Assembly (NCBI GenBank): GCA_016716525.1
Contig: JADJWE010000001.1
Location: 1,426,001-1,490,000, forward strand
Direction: 5' to 3'
DNA from: Candidatus Flexicrinis affinis
GTDB lineage: Bacteria; Chloroflexota; Anaerolineae; Aggregatilineales; Phototrophicaceae
Length of the DNA: 64,000 nt
The translations under genes were made by a program, and so were the position numbers. The notes below the pieces were generated by a model that saw nothing but the letters and a program-made list of their open reading frames with translations, made no database searches and was not told where the DNA came from. Positions 31,240 through 39,494 of the stretch are shown piece by piece; position 1 is the first letter of the stretch, and every line of letters starts with the position of its first letter.

Positions 31240-32113
31240 AGAGAATGACTGCGAATGCCAGTGCATAAAGCGCAATATCGATTTGGAGCGCACGATCCTT
31301 GAGCAAGACCTCGTCAGGAGGAGCACTCTCGCCCCGCACGTAGATGAGATACAGGTACCGGAACAAGCCGTACATTACGAATGGCACAGTGGCGAGCGCC
31401 AGATTGGTCTGCGCAAGTAAGGGAGATGGGGTTTCTATCGTATAGAGCGTGTAGGCGATAAACGTACTTGTGGCTGTGATGCGCAGTAGTTCATCGAGCA
31501 GCGGCAGAGAGTAGTCGCCATAGGTCTTTCTTACCGCGCTGGCATCGTCTCCCAACAGAATGAGTTCCTGCCGACGCTTGGCGACGGACAGAAACATGGC
31601 GAGAAGACCTAGGCAGACGTAAAGCCATGGTGAAAACCGCGTGACTTCGATGACCACGACTCCAGCCACCACACGCAGAACGAACCCGGCCGTCAACGCC
31701 ATGATGTCGACGAGGACCACATGCTTGAGCCAGAAGATATAGAACAACTGCAGGATGTAGTACGCGCCAAGAACGACACTCAGGCGCCAGTCGAGAAGGT
31801 AGGCGACGATCAAGCCTACAACAGGGAACACGATAGCTGCAGCGCGCGCGATAGACGTGGGAAGCTCGCCGGAGGGTAGGGGCCGCAATCGCTTGCGTGG
31901 ATGCTGACGGTCGCTCTCAATATCGACGAGATCGTTGAGGATGTATACGGCGCCCGCGATCAGGCACAACAGCGCACACGCCGCCGTCACGCGCAGAAAC
32001 GGAACCGCCAAGAACATCTGACCATCGGCGATCAACGCTGGATACACGAACAGGACGTTCTTGGTCCACTGCTTGGGCCGCATCGTTCGAAGCAGCGCGA
32101 TCAGGACAGGCAA
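31223..32113 (-). CDS. UbiA-family prenyltransferase (decaprenyl-phosphate phosphoribosyltransferase-like)
   Basis: 296 residues from a TTG at 32113, supported by AGAGGA 7 bases upstream. About nine membrane spans are present. The first Asp-rich motif reads YILNDLVDIESDRQHP, followed by KRLRPLPSGELP. This pattern, with MRPKQWTKNVL at the start, is that of decaprenyl-phosphate phosphoribose synthase relatives of UbiA. The second Asp motif is less clear (KTYGDYSLPLLDELL). It joins a polyprenyl substrate to an acceptor at the membrane; here it is first in an operon with two mevalonate-pathway genes. The actual acceptor is inference. Confidence 0.85.
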   Translation of the reverse strand: MPVLIALLRTMRPKQWTKNVLFVYPALIADGQMFLAVPFLRVTAACALLCLIAGAVYILNDLVDIESDRQHPRKRLRPLPSGELPTSIARAAAIVFPVVGLIVAYLLDWRLSVVLGAYYILQLFYIFWLKHVVLVDIMALTAGFVLRVVAGVVVIEVTRFSPWLYVCLGLLAMFLSVAKRRQELILLGDDASAVRKTYGDYSLPLLDELLRITATSTFIAYTLYTIETPSPLLAQTNLALATVPFVMYGLFRYLYLIYVRGESAPPDEVLLKDRALQIDIALYALAFAVILYVVPR

Positions 32114-32178
32114 CCGATGATCCTCTCACGGAGTTGAGGTCTTTATCAGAAAGGGATTATATCTGAGGGCGATTCCGG

Positions 32179-32184
32179 TACAAT
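32179..32184 (+). promoter_or_regulatory. Possible -10 element of the phosphomevalonate decarboxylase gene
   Basis: TACAAT lies 35 bases before the GTG at 32220 in the short divergent gap with the UbiA-type gene. No convincing -35 box is present. Confidence 0.3.
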
Positions 32185-32219
32185 GCTGACGTTTCGTCTT
32201 GTCTAGGGAAGTGGCTGCA

Positions 32220-33194
32220 GTGAATCGTACCGCGACTGCGCGCGCGCATCCGAATATCGCGTTCATCAAGTACTGGGGCAATGCCGACGAGCGGCTTCGA
32301 ATCCCGTCGAACGGCTCGCTCAGCATGAACCTCGACGGCCTCTACACTGAGACGCGTGTCACGTGGTTGAACGATGCGGAGCATGATAGCTTGACTCTCA
32401 ACGGGCAGCCGACTTCCGGTCCTGCGCTGGATCGCGTCAGCCGTCACGTTGATCATTTGCGTGAGCGGCTTGGGCTGACGGGTAGGGTAGACGTACAGTC
32501 GCAGAACAATTTCCCGATGGGGGCAGGTATCGCGTCCTCTGCATCGTCATTCGCAGCGTTGACGGTTGCGGCCGTTGCGGCAGCCGGTATCACGCTGCCG
32601 GAACGCGAATTGAGTGCCCTTGCACGCTTGGGCTCGGGTTCGGCATCGCGTTCAGTGCCGGGCGGATATGTGGAATGGGTTGCAGGTGAAACCGATCAGT
32701 CGTCGTATGCATTCAGCATTGCCGGGCCGGACCACTGGGACTTAGTCGATGTGGTTGCGGTGATATCGGACGCACATAAGGATGTTGGATCGCGCGAGGG
32801 GCACGCAGTCGCGGCGACAAGCGAGTTTCAGAGCGAGCGTGTTTCGACAGCGAATGGCCGCATCGATACGTGCCGCGCAGCCCTACTTGAGCGCAACTTC
32901 ACGCAGCTTGCGCAGGTCGTGGAGCACGACTCCGACATGATGCACGCGGTGATGATGACGAGCAGTCCGCCGTTGTTCTATTGGCTTCCCGGTTCGCTTG
33001 AACTGATGGCGGCCGTCCGGCGTTGGCGTTCTGAAGGGCTGCAAGTGTGTTATACGCTAGACGCCGGACCGAATGTTCACTGCATCACGACATCGCGCGA
33101 CGCCGACGAGGTCGAACGCCGCGTGCAATCACTGGTGAGCGTACACACGACGCTGCGTGCAGGCGTAGGCGGTCCGGCGCTTGTCGTAGGCTAA
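32220..33194 (+). CDS. mvaD: Phosphomevalonate (or diphosphomevalonate) decarboxylase
   Basis: 324 residues from a GTG at 32220 with AGGGAAG 8 bases upstream. It is a GHMP-fold decarboxylase: AHPNIAFIKYWGN near the N-terminus, PMGAGIASSASSFAAL, GSGSASRSVPGGYVEW, and the catalytic Asp in LDAGPNVH. In diphosphomevalonate enzymes the first motif is usually KYWGK with a Lys that contacts the substrate; here it is KYWGN. With an isopentenyl phosphate kinase next door and no phosphomevalonate kinase in view, the likely reaction is 5-phosphomevalonate to isopentenyl phosphate, as in Roseiflexus. The ATP-dependent decarboxylation itself is secure, the substrate is inferred. Confidence 0.9.
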   Translation: MNRTATARAHPNIAFIKYWGNADERLRIPSNGSLSMNLDGLYTETRVTWLNDAEHDSLTLNGQPTSGPALDRVSRHVDHLRERLGLTGRVDVQSQNNFPMGAGIASSASSFAALTVAAVAAAGITLPERELSALARLGSGSASRSVPGGYVEWVAGETDQSSYAFSIAGPDHWDLVDVVAVISDAHKDVGSREGHAVAATSEFQSERVSTANGRIDTCRAALLERNFTQLAQVVEHDSDMMHAVMMTSSPPLFYWLPGSLELMAAVRRWRSEGLQVCYTLDAGPNVHCITTSRDADEVERRVQSLVSVHTTLRAGVGGPALVVG

Positions 33195-33298
33195 ACAACC
33201 GATGAACGTATGTAGATATCACGCGCGAGTCGACCAATTGTTCCGGTATACTTCGTGCACCGACCACAGAAAGGCAGCGTACCGCCACAGGTCAGCCC

Positions 33299-34783
33299 AT
33301 GTTTGATTTTCTCCTCGGAAGCGACCTTCTATCGTCACTCGTAGCGTTCGGGCTCGTCCTGATCCCCGCAGTGATCGTGCATGAGTTTGGGCATCTGCTT
33401 GCGGCCAAGGCCGTAGGCATTACGATTCTCGAGTTTGGAATCGGATATCCGCCGAAGATCGCGCGCCTGTTCCGCTGGCGTGAGACCGACTTCACGCTCA
33501 ACCTGATTCCGCTCGGCGGGTTTGTCCGGCCACTTGGCGAGGACATGATCAAGACGTTGAGCGAGGCGGAGACTGATGCCGCGCGCGCAGAACTTGCGGC
33601 GATAGAACCAAGTCGACTGCCTACGAAGACCAAAACCGTGAACGAGACCAAGCCATTGAGCCGGATCGTGTTCATGGCGGCGGGGGCGATTGCAAATGTT
33701 CTCGCGGCGCTGGTCGTGTTCGTGATTATCGGGTTGATCGGGGTCGATCAACCGATTGGCGAAGCATATGTCGCCGGTAACGTGACCTCGGATAGCCCCC
33801 TATACGCGATCGCCGAGGGAGACGAATTCGTCATCGAGACAGTAAACGGGGCGCCGTATCAGTCGCTGGAGGAGCTTCTCGCAGTTCTCGAATCCGAGAA
33901 TCAGCCTGTCACTTTGGGCGTTTTAGTTCGCCCGATCGAAGACGGACCCGTCGAACACCGCGAAATCGAACTCGCACTGACTGATCAAGAACGCACGGAT
34001 CTTCGAGACTTCCGGAGCCGGCTCGTGGTAGGATCGATCCAATCCAACTCGCCTGCGTTCGATGCCGGGCTGCAGCTCGAAGACGCGATTATCGGTATCG
34101 CCGGGGTCGATCTACAGACCAGCAGCGACCCGTTCAGCATATTGCAGGAAATCAATCGTGAGAGCGCAGGCACGCCCGTTTCCCTGACGGTACTGCGTGA
34201 CGACGAAGAGGTAACGCTGAACGTGACACCGCGCCTCAATCCTGCGCCCGGACAAGGTTACCTCGGTGCGGGGGTTACGGTAGACGTGTACTCGATCGGT
34301 CTAGGTGCAAGCCTGTATACGGCCGGGCCACTAACGCAGGTCGTGCCGCTATCGCTGCCAGACGCCATCGTCTACGGCGTTACCGAAATCCGCAACGTGT
34401 TCGATGCAATTTTGGGCCTTCCGGCGCGATTGTTGTCCGGTGATGCAGCGCCTGAAGAAGGCCGTGTGATCAGCATTGTCGGGATTAGCCAAATCGGCGG
34501 GTCGTTCCTCCAGGACAGTATCGAGACCGGGTCGCCTACGCGTATTCTCAGCTTCATCGCGCTGGTCAACATCGCGCTTGGCCTGACCAATTTGCTTCCG
34601 CTGCCGCCCCTAGACGGTGGCCGAATCCTGTTCATCCTGATCGAAATTCTCCGCGGCAAGCCGCTTTCGCAGCGCCGCGAGGAAGCAATCATGATTATCG
34701 GGATGCTTTTCCTACTCGCAATCGGTATCGTGGTCATCGTACAGGATATCCGCGAGCCGATTCTCAACCTACTTCCGAGGTAG
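33299..34783 (+). CDS. rseP: Site-2 zinc metalloprotease with two PDZ domains
   Basis: 494 residues. The zinc-binding HEFGH is near residue 24 in the first membrane span (VIVHEFGHLLAAKAVG), and the third zinc ligand is in NLLPLPPLDGGR near residue 433. FGIGYPPKI and PLGGFV follow the first motif as in RseP/M50B enzymes. Two PDZ-like segments lie between spans (about residues 155-225 and 240-310; the second with SNSPAFDAGLQLEDAIIGI). These proteases cut anti-sigma factors and signal-peptide remnants within the membrane. A TATACT at 33247-33252 may be its -10. A HEAT-repeat gene starts 9 bases after its stop. Confidence 0.94.
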   Translation: MFDFLLGSDLLSSLVAFGLVLIPAVIVHEFGHLLAAKAVGITILEFGIGYPPKIARLFRWRETDFTLNLIPLGGFVRPLGEDMIKTLSEAETDAARAELAAIEPSRLPTKTKTVNETKPLSRIVFMAAGAIANVLAALVVFVIIGLIGVDQPIGEAYVAGNVTSDSPLYAIAEGDEFVIETVNGAPYQSLEELLAVLESENQPVTLGVLVRPIEDGPVEHREIELALTDQERTDLRDFRSRLVVGSIQSNSPAFDAGLQLEDAIIGIAGVDLQTSSDPFSILQEINRESAGTPVSLTVLRDDEEVTLNVTPRLNPAPGQGYLGAGVTVDVYSIGLGASLYTAGPLTQVVPLSLPDAIVYGVTEIRNVFDAILGLPARLLSGDAAPEEGRVISIVGISQIGGSFLQDSIETGSPTRILSFIALVNIALGLTNLLPLPPLDGGRILFILIEILRGKPLSQRREEAIMIIGMLFLLAIGIVVIVQDIREPILNLLPR

Positions 34784-34792
34784 AACGACAGA

Positions 34793-35776
34793 ATGGGACT
34801 GAAAGACGAAATTCGCCCGGTTGGGCCCAGCTTCACACAGACGCTCGCGCTAGTCATGCAGCTTGAACCGGGACAGATGATCCCGCCGACGATTGTGCAG
34901 GGATTGAGCGAACTGCTCCCGACGCAGATCATCGACATGTACCCGGTTTGGGAGTCATTGACGGCCGAGGTAAAACGCGACTTGATGACGGCGTTGATCG
35001 AAGCCAGTGAAACGGACTTCGCGACCGACTTCGCACTGCTCGGTATTATGGCCCTCGACGATAGCGACGCTGACGTACGCTGCCTCGCTATCGATCTATG
35101 CGTCCATGTGACGAGCCAGCGTCATGCCGAGATACTGCTTGAAATGGCCCAGAATGACGAGGCGGAGACTGTCCGTGCCGGCGCCATCCGTGCACTTGGC
35201 GCCTTCGTCCTGGAGGGCGAATTCGGGAAACTCGACGCAGCCTTGAACGACTCCGTCGTGGACTATTTGCTGCGCGTCGCAGCAAGCAACGAAAGCGGGC
35301 CCCTCGTGCGAAGCCGTGCGATTGAGTCGCTCGGTTACAGCAGCCACCCACGCGTCGCCAAGCAGATTTCGAGGGCGTACGAGTCCGGTGAACCGATGCT
35401 CAAGACCGCATCGATTTTCGCTATGGGAGTGAGCAGTGATGCCCGCTGGCGCGATCATGTGATTCATGAGCTCGAGCGCGGAACCACCGAAGATCGATAC
35501 GAAGCGGCACGCGCTGCCGGTGAACTTGAGCTTGCAGAGGCTGTCCGTCCGTTGTCCGAGATCGCATTGGCCGAGGAACGGCAGCTTGCCGGCGCGGCGA
35601 TATGGTCGCTGGGCGAAATCGGCGGCAAGGAGGCTGTCCGGGTGCTTGAGGCACTCGCCGAGCGCGCAGGCGCTGACGAAGACGACGACTTGCTCGACAT
35701 GATTGAAGACGCGCTAGACAGCGCGAACGCAGCAGCAGGCCTAATTCCCGGATTCGAAACGTCGGACGACGAGTAA
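34793..35776 (+). CDS. HEAT-repeat protein
   Basis: 327 residues, made almost wholly of helical pairs. Repeats of about 30-35 residues are seen from residue 75 on, for example DADVRCLAIDLCVHV, ETVRAGAIRALGAFV, PLVRSRAIESLGYSS, YEAARAAGELELAEA and RQLAGAAIWSLGEIGG. The C-terminus is acidic (DDDLLDMIEDALD and DDE at the end). HEAT repeats bind other proteins, and no catalytic residues are seen. It follows rseP by 9 bases and precedes a beta-propeller gene by 17, so it probably belongs to the same operon. Confidence 0.85.
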   Translation: MGLKDEIRPVGPSFTQTLALVMQLEPGQMIPPTIVQGLSELLPTQIIDMYPVWESLTAEVKRDLMTALIEASETDFATDFALLGIMALDDSDADVRCLAIDLCVHVTSQRHAEILLEMAQNDEAETVRAGAIRALGAFVLEGEFGKLDAALNDSVVDYLLRVAASNESGPLVRSRAIESLGYSSHPRVAKQISRAYESGEPMLKTASIFAMGVSSDARWRDHVIHELERGTTEDRYEAARAAGELELAEAVRPLSEIALAEERQLAGAAIWSLGEIGGKEAVRVLEALAERAGADEDDDLLDMIEDALDSANAAAGLIPGFETSDDE

Positions 35777-35793
35777 CAGAGGAGTCGGATTGG

Positions 35794-36744
35794 ATGGTGA
35801 TCCTAGGGGTTATTGCCGCCCTGCTTGCGGCCCTGTATCAAACCACGCCTACACCCATAGCCACGCCCACCGCAGAAGCCGAAGCGACCGAAGTGCGTGT
35901 GCCGTTCGAGGTCTTGACGCAGGAAGACCTGACTGTCATTACGGGCAACGTACAGCGCCCGAACGGCATGCAGTGGTTCAATGGCTTCCTGTACGTCGTT
36001 TGTACAGGTGACTGGACGATTTACGAAGTCGACAGCGTGAGCGGCTCGACCCGGACGTTTATCAGCGGTGTTCGAAATGGTCACGCCCTTGTTGTCGAGC
36101 AAGGCGAATCGGATCGTCCGCGTGTGTGGGTGCCAGACAGCGATACTAGCCGCTTGCTCGACGTCGACCAGACGCGTGCTCCAAGCCCGTCGGCGGACAA
36201 TCTCAACACCCCGTGGGGTATCACGGTCTTCGACGAAGAGTCGTTCCTGATTACCAGCTTGGGCGCAAACGCGTTGATGCACGTGACGCGGACAGGAGAA
36301 GTAGAGACGGTTGCCGCCGACTTGCGATCCCCGACCGGCGTGGCGGTGGACGACGAACGCGTCTATGTCGCCAACAGCGGCAGTTCGCGCAGGGCGATTG
36401 AATGGCTGGATCGCGAGGCCGTCGAAAGCGGGGACGAAATCGTTTTTCAACCTCTTGTGCGTGGGCTGCAGAATGTGGCGAATATCGCCATGGGGCCCGA
36501 TGGCTACCTGTACTTTGCCTACGCCATTGGGGCACGCGGGGTTGTCGGGCGGGTGATGCCGGGCGAATGCGCCGAGAACGGCGGTTGCGATAACGATCAG
36601 GTCGAGCTCATCCTGTATACGGACCTGTCGGCGCCGCTTGCGGGCCTGACCATTTCCGACGACCAACGCATCTTTGTACACACGTTGTTCCGGCCGGAGA
36701 TCTATTGGGCTAGCCTCGATCAGGAAAGCACTGCCACCGACTGA
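35794..36744 (+). CDS. Exported beta-propeller protein (NHL/SMP-30-like)
   Basis: 316 residues from an ATG at 35794 with GAGGAG 9 bases upstream. The start is a short hydrophobic run (VILGVIAALLAALYQ) followed by a Thr/Pro/Ala-rich linker, as in a membrane anchor or signal. The rest shows repeated four-strand blades, with motifs such as RPNGMQWFNGFLYVV, TPWGITVFDEESFLIT, SPTGVAVDDERVYVANS and ANIAMGPDGYLYFAY. These match NHL/SMP-30-type six-bladed propellers. Metal-binding residues of SMP-30 lactonases are not obvious, so a binding role is as likely as an enzyme. It ends the rseP operon. Confidence 0.78.
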   Translation: MVILGVIAALLAALYQTTPTPIATPTAEAEATEVRVPFEVLTQEDLTVITGNVQRPNGMQWFNGFLYVVCTGDWTIYEVDSVSGSTRTFISGVRNGHALVVEQGESDRPRVWVPDSDTSRLLDVDQTRAPSPSADNLNTPWGITVFDEESFLITSLGANALMHVTRTGEVETVAADLRSPTGVAVDDERVYVANSGSSRRAIEWLDREAVESGDEIVFQPLVRGLQNVANIAMGPDGYLYFAYAIGARGVVGRVMPGECAENGGCDNDQVELILYTDLSAPLAGLTISDDQRIFVHTLFRPEIYWASLDQESTATD

Positions 36745-36745
36745 G

Positions 36746-36991
36746 CTATTTGCCGAGCGGTGTTGCAAGCGTCAAGCCGACCAGCGCGAAGAGCACGCCG
36801 ACGCTGTGTGTGATCGTGCCCGCGATTTGCAGGGCGCGCGAGTTCGACGCGTAGCCAACGAGATCGATGATCAGCGCGACGGCAACGAGCACGATCCCGA
36901 TCACTACTGGGAGGCCGCGGCGTCGGGCCAAACTGGACGAAGCGAGATCGATTAGGCGCCCGAGACGTCGAGAGCTGTCCAGCCTTCTCAT
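36746..36991 (-). CDS. Small two-span membrane protein downstream of hflX
   Basis: 81 residues from an ATG that overlaps the hflX stop as ATGA. The first 25 residues are rich in Arg, followed by two hydrophobic spans (PVVIGIVLVAVALIIDLVGY and AGTITHSVGVLFALVGLTLA). No family is recognised. The tight overlap shows translation is coupled to hflX. It is convergent with the beta-propeller gene, one base from its stop, with no terminator visible. Confidence 0.7.
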   Translation of the reverse strand: MRRLDSSRRLGRLIDLASSSLARRRGLPVVIGIVLVAVALIIDLVGYASNSRALQIAGTITHSVGVLFALVGLTLATPLGK

Positions 36992-38307
36992 GATCTGACC
37001 TCGTGTTCCTTCAACTGTTCGGCGAATGCCGCGGGCATTCGTGCGGTTAAGTGTACCCCATCTGCCTTGTCTTCCCGCGTCAGTACCGTCGCGTGTTCAT
37101 ACGCGAGTGACACCAGATCGCCACGGTCGTACGGGAAGCGAAGGTGCAAGGTGTGGGATGCCGTGGCCAACCCGTGATCGATCGCTTCACGCAGTTCATC
37201 CAAACCACTACCGGCGACCGCACTCACGAGGACTGCGGAGGAATAGCCGATCTCGTGAGCGTTAAACGGGAGTTCGGCGCCGTGCCACCGGTCCGCTTTG
37301 TTGAAGACGAGTATGCGCGGAATAGGCGGGACATCTATCTCCGCGAGTGTGTCTTCTACAGCCTCGAAGTGCTCCGCGACATTTGGGTGTGTGACGTCGA
37401 TAACGTGGAGCAGGAGGTCCGCCTCGGCGACTTCTTCGAGCGTGGCACGAAACGCCGCGATAAGCGTGGTTGGCAGCTTCTGAATGAAGCCCACGGTGTC
37501 GGTCAGCACCGCTTGCCGTCCTGAAGGAAGTTCGAGTTTGCGGGTTGTCGGGTCCAGTGTCGCAAAAAGTTGATCTGCCACGAACGCGTGCGCGTCAGTC
37601 AACGCATTGAGCAGTGTCGACTTGCCCGCATTGGTGTAACCGACCAGTGCCACGACCGGCACACCAGAGCGCGACCGTTGACTGCGCTGCCTGCCGCGGT
37701 GACCGCGTACGATCTCCAGTTCTTGCTTCAGCTTGGCAATCTTGCGCGACATTTCGCGACGATCAACCTCAAGCTGCGTTTCGCCGGGCCCGCGAAGACC
37801 GACGCCTGCCGCCGCTCCCTTGCCGCCACCTTGCCGGGCGAGGTGTGTCCATTGCCGGGTGAGGCGTGGCATGCGGTACTCGTACTGCGCCAGCTCGACC
37901 TGAAGCGAACCCTCCCGCGTTTGGGCGTGTTGGGCGAAGATATCGAGTATGAGGGCTGACCGGTCGATGACTTTGACCTCGGGTATGGACGGGCGCAGTC
38001 GCTCCTCGATCTCGCGCTGATGGCGCGGAGAAAGCTCGTCGTCAAAGATCAGGACACGGGCGTCCATAGCCACGAGCAAGTCCCTGACTTCTTCGAGCTT
38101 TCCCGAGCCGATGAACGTTGCCGGCTCAATCTGACGCAGGACCTGCGTGGTCTGACCAACCACGTTGATTCCCGCTGTCGAGGCCAGCAAAGCCAATTCG
38201 GACAGCGAGTCTTGCATAGACATTAGCGGGCGCGAACCACGTTCCATCGCGGCCACGAGGATGGCCCGCTCGACTTCAAATCGCACGACCTCGTGCAAGT
38301 TAGGCAT
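36988..38307 (-). CDS. hflX: Ribosome-associated GTPase HflX
   Basis: 439 residues. An N-terminal HflX domain (VNVVGQTTQVLRQ-like segment, FIGSGKLEEVRDLL, RVLIFDDELSPRHQREIE) leads to a coiled region with the Gly-rich GGGKGAAAGVGLRGPGETQ motif. A G domain follows: G1 GYTNAGKSTLLNAL, G3 DTVGFIQKLP and G4 NKAD. HflX splits stalled or hibernating ribosomes under stress. The ATG at 38307 lies 8 bases inside the end of the aminotransferase gene. Confidence 0.95.
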   Translation of the reverse strand: MPNLHEVVRFEVERAILVAAMERGSRPLMSMQDSLSELALLASTAGINVVGQTTQVLRQIEPATFIGSGKLEEVRDLLVAMDARVLIFDDELSPRHQREIEERLRPSIPEVKVIDRSALILDIFAQHAQTREGSLQVELAQYEYRMPRLTRQWTHLARQGGGKGAAAGVGLRGPGETQLEVDRREMSRKIAKLKQELEIVRGHRGRQRSQRSRSGVPVVALVGYTNAGKSTLLNALTDAHAFVADQLFATLDPTTRKLELPSGRQAVLTDTVGFIQKLPTTLIAAFRATLEEVAEADLLLHVIDVTHPNVAEHFEAVEDTLAEIDVPPIPRILVFNKADRWHGAELPFNAHEIGYSSAVLVSAVAGSGLDELREAIDHGLATASHTLHLRFPYDRGDLVSLAYEHATVLTREDKADGVHLTARMPAAFAEQLKEHEVRS

Positions 38308-39475
38308 ATTGTGCTGCGTACCACTCCTTTAACCGCCGGATAGCATCGTCGAACTGATCATCTGGCACTCCGATGCTGAATCGGATCCAATCCGTTCCGT
38401 CCGGGCCGTACGCCGCCCCGCCTGCCAGCGAAACGTGGGCTTCGACCAGTGCCTTCTCGACATATTCCGAGGCGTTGAGCTTGTCCGGCGTCGCCCACAC
38501 ATAAAGCGTAGCTTTCGGCGTGTCGCCACGCAGACCGATCTCGGGCAACGCGGCCACGAGTTTGTCGCGGCGCAGTTGATATGTGTGATTGCGGGCATCG
38601 ATCCACGATTGGGGTGTGTCATCAAGCGCCGTCTGGCCGGCGAGGTAAACGGCGTTGAAATGCCCGCTGTCAAAGTTGCTCTTCACCTTGAGCAGCGTGT
38701 CGATTGCCTGTTTGCTGCCAACGGCGGCACCAAGCCGCCACCCGGCCATGTTGTGGCTCTTTGACAGCGAGATGAACTCGACAGCCGTCTCTTTCGCGCC
38801 ATCGACCTGCATGATGCTCGGCGCGACATAGCCATCGAACGTGACCTCGCAGTAGGGATTGTCGAACGCGAGAAGGACATCGTGGGATGCACTCCATGCG
38901 ACGGCATCTTGCAGGTAATCGAAGGGGGCAACTGCGCCGGTCGGGTTGTTCGGGTAGTTGAGCCAAAGAATCTTCGAACGCCGTGCCGCAGCATCGCTCA
39001 CGCGACTCAGGTCTGCGAGATAACCGTTTTCGACATCGATCGGTGCCCATTCGATGTCGGCCCCAGCCAGACGGGCGCTCTGCATATACGACGGGTAACC
39101 GACAGATGGGATCAGTACGGCGTCGCCAGTATCGCAGAAGGCGAGGGTCAGGTTGACGATCCCCTCCTTGCTTCCCAGCAGGGGCAGTACTTCGGTGTCA
39201 GGGTTTATCGTCACTCCGAAGCGCCGTTGGTAGTAGCGAGCGACGGCCTGTCGGAACGCCGGATGGCCACGGTAGCCCGAGTAACCATGCATATTCGGGT
39301 CAAGCGCGGCTTGTGCCAGCCGCTGGATCACATTTTCTGGCGGTGGAGCATCCGGGCTACCAATGTCCAATCGAATGACATCGACACCAGCGGCCTGCAT
39401 CGCCCGCAACCGGTCCCCGATCACTGCAAACACATAGGCGGGGAGGCGGTCGAGACGGTTTGCCGGTTGAGTCAT
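38300..39475 (-). CDS. PLP-dependent class I aminotransferase (LL-diaminopimelate aminotransferase-like)
   Basis: 391 residues from an ATG at 39475 with AAAGG about 9 bases upstream. Fold-type I signatures: LDIGSPDAPPPENVI, LPLLGSKEGIVNL, WLNYPNNPTGAVA, FDNPYCEV, and the PLP lysine in SLSKSHNMAGWRLG. The 'DIGSPD' start and 'GSKEGI' are common in LL-diaminopimelate and related aminotransferases, which make lysine and cell-wall precursors. Substrate cannot be fixed from motifs. It sits between trmFO and hflX and overlaps hflX by 8 bases. Confidence 0.88.
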   Translation of the reverse strand: MTQPANRLDRLPAYVFAVIGDRLRAMQAAGVDVIRLDIGSPDAPPPENVIQRLAQAALDPNMHGYSGYRGHPAFRQAVARYYQRRFGVTINPDTEVLPLLGSKEGIVNLTLAFCDTGDAVLIPSVGYPSYMQSARLAGADIEWAPIDVENGYLADLSRVSDAAARRSKILWLNYPNNPTGAVAPFDYLQDAVAWSASHDVLLAFDNPYCEVTFDGYVAPSIMQVDGAKETAVEFISLSKSHNMAGWRLGAAVGSKQAIDTLLKVKSNFDSGHFNAVYLAGQTALDDTPQSWIDARNHTYQLRRDKLVAALPEIGLRGDTPKATLYVWATPDKLNASEYVEKALVEAHVSLAGGAAYGPDGTDWIRFSIGVPDDQFDDAIRRLKEWYAAQYA

Positions 39476-39494
39476 GTGATTGCGCCTTTCAACG

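Noticed and set aside
35803..36768. 321-codon open frame antisense to the beta-propeller gene
   Set aside because: The plus strand has a GAGGAG site, a signal-like start and repeated propeller blades; the antisense frame has none of these.
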